A stretch of DNA of 33,407 bases, from assembly GCF_900128485.1 (NCBI RefSeq), contig NZ_LT635859.1, forward strand, positions 295,293-328,699, read 5' to 3'. Source of the stretch: Duodenibacillus massiliensis. Its GTDB lineage: Bacteria; Pseudomonadota; Gammaproteobacteria; Burkholderiales; Burkholderiaceae_F. Positions 7,805 to 16,243 of this stretch are shown here, in pieces (position 1 is the stretch's first letter; each line of letters opens with the position of its first letter). Under the pieces are notes generated by a model, which saw only the letters and a list, made by a program, of their open reading frames with translations, was not told the origin of the DNA and did no database searches. The position numbers were made by a program, and so were the translations under genes.

Positions 7805-8314
7805 TCAGAACCAAAGGGCAAAACAAATGATGCCGGTCATCATGAACGCCAGCGCAATCTTAAGTGCCGACCCCACCATCATGCCGATCCAGGTGGCAAT
7901 GCCGACGTTGCCGGCCACCTTGAGGTTGCGCTGCGCAATGAATTCCCCGATAAAGGCGCCGATCAGGGGCATAAAAAGAATCCCGAAAATGCCCATAAAT
8001 AGCCCGGCGATCGTGCCGATCAAAGCGCCCGCGGTACCGTACTTCGTGGCCCCGGCTTTCTGCGCGCCCATTGTCTGCGCGCCCCAGTCAACGGCAAAGC
8101 CGATCACCGTGAGTACCCCCAGGATAACCAACGTCACCCAGCCGATTTCCTGATAGTCCCCGATCCAGGCGGCAAGCCACCCGCCCGCAAAAATCATGGG
8201 ATGCCCGGGCAGCGCCGGCACAATCGTCCCGGCAATCCCCACAAGAATCAGAACAATGACCGCACACCACAGTGCAACGTCCCCCCAGTTAACTGAACTC
8301 AGAGTCTCCCACAT
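7805..8314 (-). CDS. DUF456 family membrane protein
   Basis: A 169-residue protein with about five hydrophobic segments. It has the glycine-rich pattern of DUF456: GIAGTIVPALPGHPMIFAGG near the N-terminus, and GTIAGLFMGIFGILFMPLIG followed by GAFIGEF in the centre. The function of the family is not known. GGGAGAG stands just before the ATG at 8314, supporting this start. It lies 16 bases downstream of dnaB on the same strand, so it is probably the last gene of that operon. Confidence 0.85.
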   Translation of the reverse strand: MWETLSSVNWGDVALWCAVIVLILVGIAGTIVPALPGHPMIFAGGWLAAWIGDYQEIGWVTLVILGVLTVIGFAVDWGAQTMGAQKAGATKYGTAGALIGTIAGLFMGIFGILFMPLIGAFIGEFIAQRNLKVAGNVGIATWIGMMVGSALKIALAFMMTGIICFALWF

Positions 8315-8330
8315 ACATCTCTCCCAATCT

Positions 8331-9761
8331 TTACTGCGCCATCTCGGGCGGAACGTTTACGTCTTCGGCCAAGTTGTCAAAGCGCGTGAACATACCGTCA
8401 AAGCGCATGCGCACAATGCCCGTGGGGCCGTTACGCTGTTTGCCGATAATGATTTCCGCGACGTTCTTGTCGGGCGTTTCTTTGTTGTAGACCTCATCGC
8501 GGTAAATAAAGAGAATGACGTCGGCGTCCTGTTCGATAGCGCCGGATTCACGGAGGTCACTCATCACGGGGCGCTTGTCGGTACGCGCGTCCACGCCGCG
8601 GTTTAACTGCGAAAGCGCAATGACGGGGACGTCCATTTCCTTGGCGAGGCCCTTCAGTCCTCGGGAAATTTCCGAAATTTCGGCCGCACGGTTTTCGGCG
8701 GCAGCAGCGCGAGCCGACCCGCTCATGAGCTGCAGGTAGTCAACGACGATTAAAGACAAGGGCCCGGTCTTACGCACAAGGCGCCTTGCGCGGGCACGCA
8801 GTTCGTTTACCGTCAGGCCCTGCGTGTCGTCGATATAAAACGGGGCCTTTGCCATATTCGCGACCACTTCGGTGTAGTGCGACCAGTCGGTGTCATCAAA
8901 CCGGGCGCGGCGCATTTTCTGCGCGTCGATGCGGCCCACGGAACTGATCAAGCGCTTCGCGAGCTGCACCGAGGTCATTTCCATGGAAAATACCGCCACG
9001 GGCATTTTGAGTGAAAGCCCCGCGTACTCTGCGATATTCAAGGCAAAAGACGTCTTACCCATGGAGGGACGCCCCGCGACGATGATGAGATCCCCCTTTT
9101 GCAGCCCCGAAGTCATGCGGTCCAATACCGTAAAGCCGGTGGGAAGCCCTGTGACGTCATCACTGCTTTTAATCTGGTAAAGGGCCTGCAGTTCGCGCGT
9201 GACGTCTGCGGCCAGTTCATTTAAGACGCGGAAACCCTTCTTACCCTTGTTGGACTTTTCGTCAATGGCAAAGACGACGCTCTGGGCCTGGTCAAGGAGC
9301 TGCGAGACGTCCCCGGTCTGAGGGGCAAGCGCTGAGGTGGCGATCTGGTCGCCCGCGGTCACCAGCTGCCGCAGAATCGAGCGGTCACGCACGATTTCAG
9401 CGTAGCGGCGAATGTTGGCCGCGGAGGGCGTGCCGGTCGCGAGGTTTGAAAGGTACGCCAAGCCCCCTGTTTCCTGGGCTTTGCCTTCGCTGTCTAAAGC
9501 CGTAAAGACGGTCACGACGTCGGCGGGCTGACCGGCCGTGCACATCTGCTGAATCTTTTCGTAGATGAGGCGGTGATCGTGCCGGTAGAAGTCGTCCGGG
9601 CCGATGACGTCGGCAACGAGGTCAAAGGCGTTGTTGTCAAGCAGAAGGCCCCCAAGAACACTCTGCTCGCTTTCAATTGACTGCGGGGGGCGGCGTACGG
9701 ACGCTACTTCCGTATCCGCATTTTCAACGGGGATCGCCCCCAAATCCATATCGTCCATCAT
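8331..9761 (-). CDS. dnaB: Replicative DNA helicase DnaB
   Basis: A 476-residue hexameric helicase that unwinds DNA at the fork and contacts primase and the clamp loader. The N-terminal DnaB domain begins at RRPPQSIESEQSVLGGLLLD, a linker follows, and the RecA-like domain has Walker A AGRPSMGKTSFAL, SMEM, Walker B LIVVDYLQLM and the arginine-finger region near the end. The frame is open upstream to 9953. ATG at 9761 is chosen because GGAG lies 4-7 bases before it and the resulting length matches the family. A second ATG at 9758 is also possible. It belongs to the rpsF-priB-rpsR-rplI-dnaB group, but 215 bases with a hairpin separate it from rplI. Confidence 0.95.
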   Translation of the reverse strand: MMDDMDLGAIPVENADTEVASVRRPPQSIESEQSVLGGLLLDNNAFDLVADVIGPDDFYRHDHRLIYEKIQQMCTAGQPADVVTVFTALDSEGKAQETGGLAYLSNLATGTPSAANIRRYAEIVRDRSILRQLVTAGDQIATSALAPQTGDVSQLLDQAQSVVFAIDEKSNKGKKGFRVLNELAADVTRELQALYQIKSSDDVTGLPTGFTVLDRMTSGLQKGDLIIVAGRPSMGKTSFALNIAEYAGLSLKMPVAVFSMEMTSVQLAKRLISSVGRIDAQKMRRARFDDTDWSHYTEVVANMAKAPFYIDDTQGLTVNELRARARRLVRKTGPLSLIVVDYLQLMSGSARAAAAENRAAEISEISRGLKGLAKEMDVPVIALSQLNRGVDARTDKRPVMSDLRESGAIEQDADVILFIYRDEVYNKETPDKNVAEIIIGKQRNGPTGIVRMRFDGMFTRFDNLAEDVNVPPEMAQ

Positions 9762-9926
9762 CACTCCAGACTCGGTCTTCTTTTCTTTCGAGGCCGCTAT
9801 CTTATCCGACTCAAGGCCCCTGCTCAATCCGTATTTTTCCAATTTTTTCAAGGCAAAAGAAAACCGGTTCATTTCGCCGGGCCGTCGAAAAAAGACAGCC
9901 TGCAAAACAAACCGGTTTGCAGTGCC

Positions 9927-9949
9927 GGGGCACGTCTGAGACGCGCCCC
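9927..9949 (-). terminator. Hairpin between rplI and dnaB
   Basis: GGGGCACGTC (9927-9936) pairs with GACGCGCCCC (9940-9949), with one G-T pair and a 3-base loop, 28 bases after the rplI stop. No T run follows on the minus strand. It may reduce or process transcripts between the ribosomal genes and dnaB. Confidence 0.5.
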
Positions 9950-9976
9950 ACACTAAGCAAGAACCCCGAGGGCTTC

Positions 9977-10426
9977 TTACTCTTCGGCCACCACCTGGAC
10001 GGTGACGTCGGCGGTGATGTCGGTCATCAGACCGATGGTGATCGTGAAGTCGCCCACGGCCTTGATGGCGCCGAGCGGCGTACGGACCTGGCTCTTCTTG
10101 ATCTGGAAGCCGAGCTTGTCAACCGCTTCAGCGATGTCAGCGTTCGTGACGGAACCGAACAGACGGCCGTCAACACCGGCCTTGCTCTTAATCACAACGG
10201 TCTGACCGTTGAGCTTGGAGGCCACGTCCTGAGCCGCAGCGATGCGTTCAGCCTGGGCCTTTTCGAGTTCGGCACGGCGGGCTTCGAATTCAGCGATGGC
10301 GGCCTTGGTGGCGCGCTTGGCGTGACCCTGAGGAATCAGGAAGTTACGGGCGTAGCCGTCCTTGACCTTAACGACAGCGCCGAGTTCACCGAGGTGAGTA
10401 ATTTTTTCGAGAAGAATGACCTGCAT
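9977..10426 (-). CDS. rplI: 50S ribosomal protein L9
   Basis: A 149-residue large-subunit protein at the base of the L1 stalk. The N-terminal domain carries the L9 signature, with [16 protein letters not shown] followed by the [16 protein letters not shown] segment. A long charged helix (about 42-75) links to the C-terminal domain with [16 protein letters not shown]. The length is normal. It starts two bases after the rpsR stop, so it is co-translated in the ribosomal operon. Confidence 0.98.
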   Translation of the reverse strand: MQVILLEKITHLGELGAVVKVKDGYARNFLIPQGHAKRATKAAIAEFEARRAELEKAQAERIAAAQDVASKLNGQTVVIKSKAGVDGRLFGSVTNADIAEAVDKLGFQIKKSQVRTPLGAIKAVGDFTITIGLMTDITADVTVQVVAEE

Positions 10427-10428
10427 GA

Positions 10429-10710
10429 TTAACGCGTCCCCTGGTTATCGGTGTAGGGCAACAGAGCGAGGAAGCGGGCACGCTTGATCGCGGTGTCGAG
10501 CTGACGCTGATAGTGCGCCTTGGTTCCGGTCAGGCGGGCCGGCATGATCTTGCCGTTTTCCTGAATGAAATCACGCAACGTATCGATGTCCTTGTAGTCG
10601 ATCATTTCGACGTGTTCGGCCGTGAAGCGGCAGAACTTCTTGCGCTTAAAGAGAGCGCTCTGCTGGTTGCTGCGGCGGGGCTTGCCCTTACCTTTTGCAC
10701 CAAATGCCAT
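10429..10710 (-). CDS. rpsR: 30S ribosomal protein S18
   Basis: A 93-residue small-subunit protein that binds next to S6 on the platform. The core [38 protein letters not shown] and [20 protein letters not shown] is typical. The N-terminal basic tail ([20 protein letters not shown]) is a little longer than in E. coli, as is usual in Burkholderiales. It lies between priB and rplI, with 10-base and 2-base gaps. Confidence 0.98.
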   Translation of the reverse strand: MAFGAKGKGKPRRSNQQSALFKRKKFCRFTAEHVEMIDYKDIDTLRDFIQENGKIMPARLTGTKAHYQRQLDTAIKRARFLALLPYTDNQGTR

Positions 10711-10720
10711 TTTTCAACTC

Positions 10721-11035
10721 CTAGTTTTTGAATTCCGTTATGTGAACAACGAGTCTTTGTGTCCTGACCGACCGCGGCGAAAGAAACCCTTTGATTTGAA
10801 TTGCCTTACCTGTTGCTGTCTTTGCCAGGGCAAGAGCCGCTTCGGCAAAGGCAATCGCGGGAAAGTCAAATTCGAGCTTTCTCACCGCTCCGGCCTCGAA
10901 AACCTCGGCCGTGTGATGCAGGCGCCCTTCCCAGACGGGGATACCGCCCGGCGTGTAGCGCAGCTCGCGGGCTTCGACGACAACACCGGAAATTGCAAGG
11001 GTGTTGATGCCGCAGGCCTTGGTGGTTTCAGTCAC
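10721..11035 (-). CDS. priB: Primosomal replication protein N (PriB)
   Basis: A 104-residue single-OB-fold protein that binds single-stranded DNA and PriA during replication restart. The start NTLAISGVVVEARELRYTPG and the middle VWEGRLHHTAEVFEAG match betaproteobacterial PriB. Its place between rpsF and rpsR is diagnostic. The protein ends at KGFLSPRSVRTQRLVVHITE with the usual last beta strand. Confidence 0.95.
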   Translation of the reverse strand: MTETTKACGINTLAISGVVVEARELRYTPGGIPVWEGRLHHTAEVFEAGAVRKLEFDFPAIAFAEAALALAKTATGKAIQIKGFLSPRSVRTQRLVVHITEFKN

Positions 11036-11061
11036 TGAGCCTCTTTGTTCTTAATCCGTTA

Positions 11062-11481
11062 TCAGGCCTCGGTTGCGGCGGCTTCGGCAGCCGGAGCAGC
11101 TTCAGTTTCGCGGGCAGCGGCGGCTTCAGCAGCAGCGGCAGCCTTGCGGGCCTCATCCTTCTCAACCGTCTTCATCATGACGGAGGGAGCCGTTTCGGCC
11201 TTCTTCATCTTGACGGTGAGGTGACGCAGAATCGCGTCGTTGAAGCGGAATCCGTTTTCGATCTCAGCAAGCGTTTCGCTCGTGCACTCAATGTTCATGA
11301 GCACGTAGTGAGCCTTCACGAGCTTCTGGATTGGATAAGCGAGTTGACGACGGCCCCAGTCTTCGATGCGGTGAACATTACCGCCCTGTTCGAGGATGAG
11401 GGACTTGTAGCGCTCGATCATCGCGGGGACCTGTTCGGACTGATCCGGGTGCACGATGACGCACAGTTCATAATGACGCAT
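11062..11481 (-). CDS. rpsF: 30S ribosomal protein S6
   Basis: A 139-residue protein that binds S18 and 16S rRNA on the platform. The start [34 protein letters not shown]-type middle and YVLMNIE are typical. The frame is open upstream to 11532, but ATG at 11481 has a perfect AAGGAGG a few bases before it and gives the canonical N-terminus. The last 40 or so residues form an Ala/Glu-rich acidic tail, longer than in most S6 proteins and possibly disordered. It is the first gene of the operon, with a strong promoter at 11550-11578. Confidence 0.97.
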   Translation of the reverse strand: MRHYELCVIVHPDQSEQVPAMIERYKSLILEQGGNVHRIEDWGRRQLAYPIQKLVKAHYVLMNIECTSETLAEIENGFRFNDAILRHLTVKMKKAETAPSVMMKTVEKDEARKAAAAAEAAAARETEAAPAAEAAATEA

Positions 11482-11549
11482 TGATTCCTCCTTACGGAAA
11501 TAAGCTGCCCGAGCGTCGTATCGGTGCAGCAAGGATGCGAAAACGCGAT

Positions 11550-11578
11550 ATTGTAGACAGGTTTAACCCGAAAAACAA
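11550..11578 (-). promoter_or_regulatory. Sigma70-type promoter of the rpsF operon
   Basis: Reading the minus strand, TTGTTT (11578-11573) and TACAAT (11555-11550) are separated by exactly 17 bases. The start of transcription would be near 11543, giving a leader of about 60 bases before rpsF. Confidence 0.7.
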
Positions 11579-11683
11579 GCGTCTAAACCCTGTTTTTCTT
11601 TGCTTTTGCTTCTTTCTCCGTCTGCGTCAACACAGCCGCAGATCGCCCGCCGCACGCGCCCTGCGCGCGGATTATGATTTCTA

Positions 11684-11699
11684 GGTAAGCATCTTTACC
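11684..11699 (+). promoter_or_regulatory. Small dyad upstream of the flavoprotein gene
   Basis: GGTAA (11684-11688) and TTACC (11695-11699) form a perfect 5-bp dyad with a 6-base spacer, about 65 bases before the start of the exported reductase. A second small stem GGCGGC/GCCGCC (11710-11727) follows. Either may be an operator or leader structure; no regulator is recognised. Confidence 0.3.
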
Positions 11700-11761
11700 G
11701 AGGGACTGCGGCGGCGCGTATGCCGCCCGTACTCCCCGTTTTCGCAAAGTAAGGAGAATCC

Positions 11762-13531
11762 ATGTTGTTTCGTCAGACTCTTTTAGCAGCCGCCGTCGGT
11801 CTTATGTCCGCCGCTGCCGTTGCCGCTCCCGTCACCACGCAGGGTACGGGCGTCGGTAAACACGGTGACATGACGGTTGCCGTCACCTTTGATAACGGCC
11901 GCATTCAGGCGATCGAGATCGTGAAGGAAGCCGAAAACCCGGTGCTGGCCAAGAAGGTCTACACCGACCTGAAGGCAGCTGTGATCACCTCAAACAGCGC
12001 CGACCTGGATGCAATCTCCGGCGCCACCTTCTCCTCGAAGGGCTTTCTTGATGCCGTCAAAGACGCCGCCAAAAAAGCCGGCGTGACGCTCTCCAAAGCC
12101 GACGCCAAGGCCATTAAGAAGGTCGTCAAAAACATCCCCGCCGTCAGTAACTACGACGTCGTCGTGATCGGCGCGGGCGGCGCCGGGTTCTCCGCCGCCA
12201 TTGAAGCAAAGAACGCCGGTGCCAACGTTGTGCTTCTGGAAAAGATGCCGGCCGTGGGCGGCAACTCCCTCATTTCGGGCGCCGAAATGAATGCCGCGCG
12301 CAACTGGGTGCAGCCCAAACTCGGGATCCTGGACGACAGCGCCGAGCGGCACGCCGCCGACACCTTTAAGGGCGGTGACAAAAAGGGCGACATGAAGGTC
12401 ATTAACGTCATGACTGCCAACGCCCTTGACGCCGCCAAGTGGTGCCGCGACTACCTGGGCGTGCGTTTTGAAGACGACAACCTCTTTTTCTTCGGCGGCC
12501 ACAGCCGCAAGCGTGCGCTGATTCCGGTGGGCCACACGGGCACGGAATTCATTGCGAAATTCCAGGCCAAGGCCGATGAACTCGGGATCCCGGTGATCAC
12601 CGACATGAAGGCCGAAGAACTCATCAAGGATAAGACCGGGCGCGTGGTGGGCGTAAAGGCCACCTCGCACGGCGCAACCTACACCTTTAACGCCAAGGGC
12701 GGCGTGGTGCTGGCTACCGGCGGCTTTGGTGCCAACAAGGCAATGGTCAAGAAGTACAACCCCAAGATTGATGAACGCTTTAAGACCACAGACGCCCCCG
12801 GCACGACCGGTGAAGCGCTTTATATGGCCAAGCGCGCCGGCGCCCAGCTCGTGAACATGGGCTACATCCAGACCTACCCGATCTGCGACCCGATCTCTGG
12901 CGTCATTGAATTGATTGCCGACAGCCGCTTTGACGGCGCGATTATGCTGAACCAAGAAGGCAAGCGCTTTGTGGAAGAGCTCGAACGCCGCGACGTGTTG
13001 TCTGAAGCCATTTTGAAGCAGACCGGCAACTACTGCTGGGTGCTCTGGAACGACAACATCGGCAAGATCTCCAATACCGTCAAGGAACACCCGACCGAAT
13101 ACGAAGCCTTCACGAAGCAAGGCATCATGGCCACGTGCCCGGACTTAAAGTGCATCGCCGACTTCACAAAGATGCCCTTAAAACAGCTTGAGAGCACCGT
13201 CAAACGTGTCTCCTCGATGGCCGGCAAAGGTAACGACAAGGACTTCCATCACAGAGGCGGCTTGATGGACATGAGTGAGGGCCAGTACTACGTGATTAAG
13301 GCCGTTCCCTCCACCCACCACACGATGGGCGGCGTGAGAATCAACGAAAAGGCACAGGCTCTCACCGCCAAGGGCCAGGTGATTCCGGGCCTTTGGGCAG
13401 CCGGTGAAGTCACGGGCGTCACCCACGGCACGAACCGCTTGGGCGGTAATGCCTACACCGACATCATCGTCTTCGGACGTATTGCCGGTGAAGCCGCGGC
13501 CTTTGAAGCGGCGGCACGTTCCGCCAAGTAA
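11762..13531 (+). CDS. Exported FMN/FAD-dependent reductase, urocanate/fumarate reductase family
   Basis: A 589-residue periplasmic flavoprotein. Residues 1-22 are a Sec signal peptide ending AVAA-PVT. The FMN-binding domain (about 28-110) has DAISGATFSS, where Thr89 would carry covalent FMN added by ApbE. The FAD domain starts with VVIGAGGAGFSAA (137-142) and ends with GTNRLGGNAYTDIIVFGR. Active-site candidates are Tyr372, Asp387, Arg410 (acid-base Arg), His519 and Arg559. Fumarate reductases of the Shewanella type have His where Tyr372 stands. The Tyr-Asp-Arg-His-Arg spacing matches that of urocanate reductase UrdA (Tyr373, Asp388, Arg411, His520, Arg560, recalled from the literature) with an offset of one. 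A good AAGGAGA precedes the ATG, and no heme CXXCH motifs are present. Family certain; substrate inferred. Confidence 0.88.
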   Translation: MLFRQTLLAAAVGLMSAAAVAAPVTTQGTGVGKHGDMTVAVTFDNGRIQAIEIVKEAENPVLAKKVYTDLKAAVITSNSADLDAISGATFSSKGFLDAVKDAAKKAGVTLSKADAKAIKKVVKNIPAVSNYDVVVIGAGGAGFSAAIEAKNAGANVVLLEKMPAVGGNSLISGAEMNAARNWVQPKLGILDDSAERHAADTFKGGDKKGDMKVINVMTANALDAAKWCRDYLGVRFEDDNLFFFGGHSRKRALIPVGHTGTEFIAKFQAKADELGIPVITDMKAEELIKDKTGRVVGVKATSHGATYTFNAKGGVVLATGGFGANKAMVKKYNPKIDERFKTTDAPGTTGEALYMAKRAGAQLVNMGYIQTYPICDPISGVIELIADSRFDGAIMLNQEGKRFVEELERRDVLSEAILKQTGNYCWVLWNDNIGKISNTVKEHPTEYEAFTKQGIMATCPDLKCIADFTKMPLKQLESTVKRVSSMAGKGNDKDFHHRGGLMDMSEGQYYVIKAVPSTHHTMGGVRINEKAQALTAKGQVIPGLWAAGEVTGVTHGTNRLGGNAYTDIIVFGRIAGEAAAFEAAARSAK

Positions 13532-13570
13532 TGCGGCACATGTAACGCGGGGCTAACGTCCCGCACGCCC

Positions 13571-13605
13571 CCCGGCAACCGGACATTTTCGGCTGCCGGG
13601 TTTTT
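13571..13605 (+). terminator. Rho-independent terminator after the exported reductase
   Basis: CCCGGCA (13571-13577) pairs with TGCCGGG (13594-13600), extended inside by ACCG/CGG pairs, and is followed by five T. It separates the reductase transcript from the aconitase gene. Confidence 0.88.
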
Positions 13606-13750
13606 CTTTGCGTTTTCTCTTTGTGTTGATTTTTTCCGCGGCTACTTAGTGGTGCTTCGGCAGAAAAATTCCGGTCAGTAAGAAAAAACGGCCGGAAAGG
13701 AATCACCGAACACGAATGATTTCCGGCAACGAAACACAGGAGAAAACACC

Positions 13751-16117
13751 ATGGCTCAAAAAGTCACCGTCTCGCGCCGCACACTGCTTCAGGGCACGGC
13801 CGCCGCTGCCGCGGTCTCTGCGCTCCCCCACGCTGCCGCAACGGCTGAGGCCTCCGAAGACACGGCCCACATCCGCGACTTTGCAATGATCGAAAAGTTC
13901 TACGCGGAGTTCCCCAAGCGCATGGCGCGCGTGCGTGCGGTTTTAAACCGCCCGTTGACGCTCACGGAAAAGATCATCTACACGCACCTTTACCATCAGG
14001 ATGCGATGAAGGACTTTGCCCGCGGCAAGGACTACATTGAACTGCGTCCGGACCGCGCGGGCACGCACGACATCGGCGGCCCGATGGCGATCATTCAGTT
14101 TCTGACCTCGAAGAAAGAACGCATTGCGCTTCCCGCGGCCATGGTGTGCGACCATCTCGTGCAGGCTAACCGCGGCGCCATTCCGGACCTGAAGGTTGCC
14201 GACAAGGGTAACTGGGAAACGTACTCTTTCCTGCGCACGGTTTCGGGCCGCTACGGCTTTGACTTCTGGCCCGCGGGCTCCGGCATCTGCCACCAGGTGT
14301 TTCTGGAAAACTACGACTTCCCGGGCGGCATGATGCTTGTCACGGACAGCCACACGCCCACGGCCTGTGGTCTCGGGATGCTCGCCATCGGTGTGGGCGG
14401 CGCCGACCTCGTTGATGCTCTGATGGGCATGGAATGGGAACTCAAGATGCCGAAAATCATCGGCGTCAAGCTCACCGGCAAATTAAACGGCTGGGCTTCT
14501 CCCAAAGACGTGATTCTGAAGGTCGCCGGGATCCTCACCACCAAGGGCGGCACGAACTGCGTGATTGAATACTTCGGCGACGGCTGCAAGAACTTGTCTG
14601 CCACCGGCAAAGCCACGATCGGCAACATGGGTGCGGAAGTGGGCGCCACGACCACGGTCTTCGGTTACGACGACGCGATGAAGCGCTACCTCACCGCCAC
14701 GGGCCGCGCGGCGGTTGCTGCGATGGCAGATAAAGTCGCCAAGGACCTGCAGGCTGATGACGCCGTTGTCGCCAACCCCGAGAAGTACTACGACCGCGTG
14801 ATCGAAATTGATCTCTCGACGCTTGAACCCTACATCAACGGACCGTTCTCGCCGGATGCGAAGATGCCTTTGTCGACGGTCGCTCAAACCGTGCGTGAAA
14901 AGGGGTATCCGCAGAAACTCGAGGTGGCCCTCATCGGCTCCTGCACGAACTCGTCTTATGAAGACATCACGCGTGCGGCAAGCGTTGCCAAGCAGGTTTT
15001 GGATAACGGCCTCACCTTAAAGACGCCCCTCATGGTTGTGCCGGGCTCTGTACGGATTTTTGAAACGTTAAAGCGCGACGGCGTGCTTGACGTCTTTGAA
15101 AAATTGAACGCCACGGTTTTGGCAACCGCCTGCGGTCCCTGCATCGGCCAGTGGCACCGCACGACCGGCAACCCCAAGGTTCCGAATTCCATCATCGAGT
15201 CCTTTAACCGTAACTTCGCCGGCCGCAATGACGGGAGCAAAAAGACAAACGCGTTCCTCGCGTCCCCCGAAATCGTGATGGCGATGGCCATTGAGGGTGA
15301 CCTCACCTTTAATCCCCTGAAGGACTCTGTGCGCGGCAAAAACGGCATGAACTACACCCTCAAAGTCCCGCAGGGAGAAGAGCTCCCCGTGAAGGGCTTT
15401 GTGAAGGAAGTGAAGGGCTGCATTCTCCCCGACTACAAGAAGGTGGAAATCAAGGTGAGCCCCGATGCTGAACGCATCCGCCTGCTTGATCCCTTCCCCG
15501 CCTGGGACGGCAAGGACATGACGGCGCTGCCGCTTCTCATTAAAGCCAAGGGTAAGTGCACGACCGACCACATCTCCCCGGGGGGCAAGTGGCTTCCGTA
15601 CCGCGGCAACATTGACCGGATTTCGGATAACCTCCTTGAACGTGCCGTAAACGCCTTTAACGGCGAAACCGGCAAGGTCTGGAATACGGCCACGAAGAGC
15701 TACGACACGCCCGCCAAGGTCGCGCGCTACTACAAGAACCACAAGATTGCGTCCGTGATTGTGGGCGACGACAACTACGGCGAAGGCTCAAGCCGCGAAC
15801 ACGCCGCCATGGAGCCGCGCTACCTGGGCGTTGAAGTGGTGCTCGCGAAGAGCCTTGCGCGAATCCATGAATCCAACCTCAAAAAGCAGGGTGTGCTTGC
15901 ATTGACCTTCGTGAACCCGGCCGACTACGACAAGATCCGTGAAAAGGACCGCATCTCGGTGCTGGGGCTTAAGAACCTCGCTCCCGGGAAGACCGTCACC
16001 GTGGAACTCACCCACGAAGACGGAACAAAAGAACGTTTTGAAGCCGCGCACTCCTATAACGCCAAGCAGCTGACGTGGTTCCGTGCGGGCTCGGCCTTAA
16101 ACGCTCTTCGCGCATAA
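13751..16117 (+). CDS. Tat-exported aconitate hydratase, mitochondrial type
   Basis: A 788-residue [4Fe-4S] enzyme of the aconitase family. Cluster cysteines are Cys398 (GSCTNSSYED), Cys461 and Cys464 (ACGPCIGQW). KCTTDHISPGG, NYGEGSSREHAAMEPR and the C-terminal WFRAGSALN are like mitochondrial aconitase rather than bacterial AcnA or AcnB. The N-terminus is unusual for an aconitase: SRRTLLQG at 8-15, then an Ala-rich hydrophobic stretch ending ALPHAAATAEA, a textbook twin-arginine signal. AGGAG before ATG 13751 supports this start. Tat exports folded cofactor proteins, so a periplasmic aconitase is plausible. It follows the exported reductase, with a terminator between, and has its own tandem terminators. 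The reaction would be citrate/isocitrate interconversion via cis-aconitate; activity outside the cytoplasm is inferred. Confidence 0.9.
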   Translation: MAQKVTVSRRTLLQGTAAAAAVSALPHAAATAEASEDTAHIRDFAMIEKFYAEFPKRMARVRAVLNRPLTLTEKIIYTHLYHQDAMKDFARGKDYIELRPDRAGTHDIGGPMAIIQFLTSKKERIALPAAMVCDHLVQANRGAIPDLKVADKGNWETYSFLRTVSGRYGFDFWPAGSGICHQVFLENYDFPGGMMLVTDSHTPTACGLGMLAIGVGGADLVDALMGMEWELKMPKIIGVKLTGKLNGWASPKDVILKVAGILTTKGGTNCVIEYFGDGCKNLSATGKATIGNMGAEVGATTTVFGYDDAMKRYLTATGRAAVAAMADKVAKDLQADDAVVANPEKYYDRVIEIDLSTLEPYINGPFSPDAKMPLSTVAQTVREKGYPQKLEVALIGSCTNSSYEDITRAASVAKQVLDNGLTLKTPLMVVPGSVRIFETLKRDGVLDVFEKLNATVLATACGPCIGQWHRTTGNPKVPNSIIESFNRNFAGRNDGSKKTNAFLASPEIVMAMAIEGDLTFNPLKDSVRGKNGMNYTLKVPQGEELPVKGFVKEVKGCILPDYKKVEIKVSPDAERIRLLDPFPAWDGKDMTALPLLIKAKGKCTTDHISPGGKWLPYRGNIDRISDNLLERAVNAFNGETGKVWNTATKSYDTPAKVARYYKNHKIASVIVGDDNYGEGSSREHAAMEPRYLGVEVVLAKSLARIHESNLKKQGVLALTFVNPADYDKIREKDRISVLGLKNLAPGKTVTVELTHEDGTKERFEAAHSYNAKQLTWFRAGSALNALRA

Positions 16118-16139
16118 AAAGAGAGAAAAGCTCCTCCAC

Positions 16140-16188
16140 AAAAATCCCGTGCTCTGACAAAGACTTCTCCTGCCGGCACGGGATTTTT
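16140..16188 (+). terminator. Terminator 1 after the aconitase gene
   Basis: AAAAATCCCGTGC (16140-16152) pairs perfectly with GCACGGGATTTTT (16176-16188). The arms supply A and T tracts, so it could work in both directions. It lies 22 bases after the stop. Confidence 0.88.
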
Positions 16189-16192
16189 CTTC

Positions 16193-16235
16193 AGGCAGGT
16201 CTTTACCGTTTAAAAGTAAAGACCTGCCTCTTTTT
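16193..16235 (+). terminator. Terminator 2 after the aconitase gene, with a nested outer repeat
   Basis: AGGCAGGTCTTTA (16193-16205) pairs perfectly with TAAAGACCTGCCT (16217-16229), followed by C and five T. An outer pair, TTTCTTCAGGCA (16186-16197) with TGCCTGAAGAAA (16237-16248), overlaps its first arm and competes with it. Confidence 0.85.
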
Positions 16236-16243
16236 ATGCCTGA

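Noticed and set aside
11990-13120. A 376-codon open frame on the minus strand, opposite the exported reductase
   Set aside because: It is a shadow caused by high GC at third positions of the real plus-strand gene. It shows no domain pattern or ribosome site.
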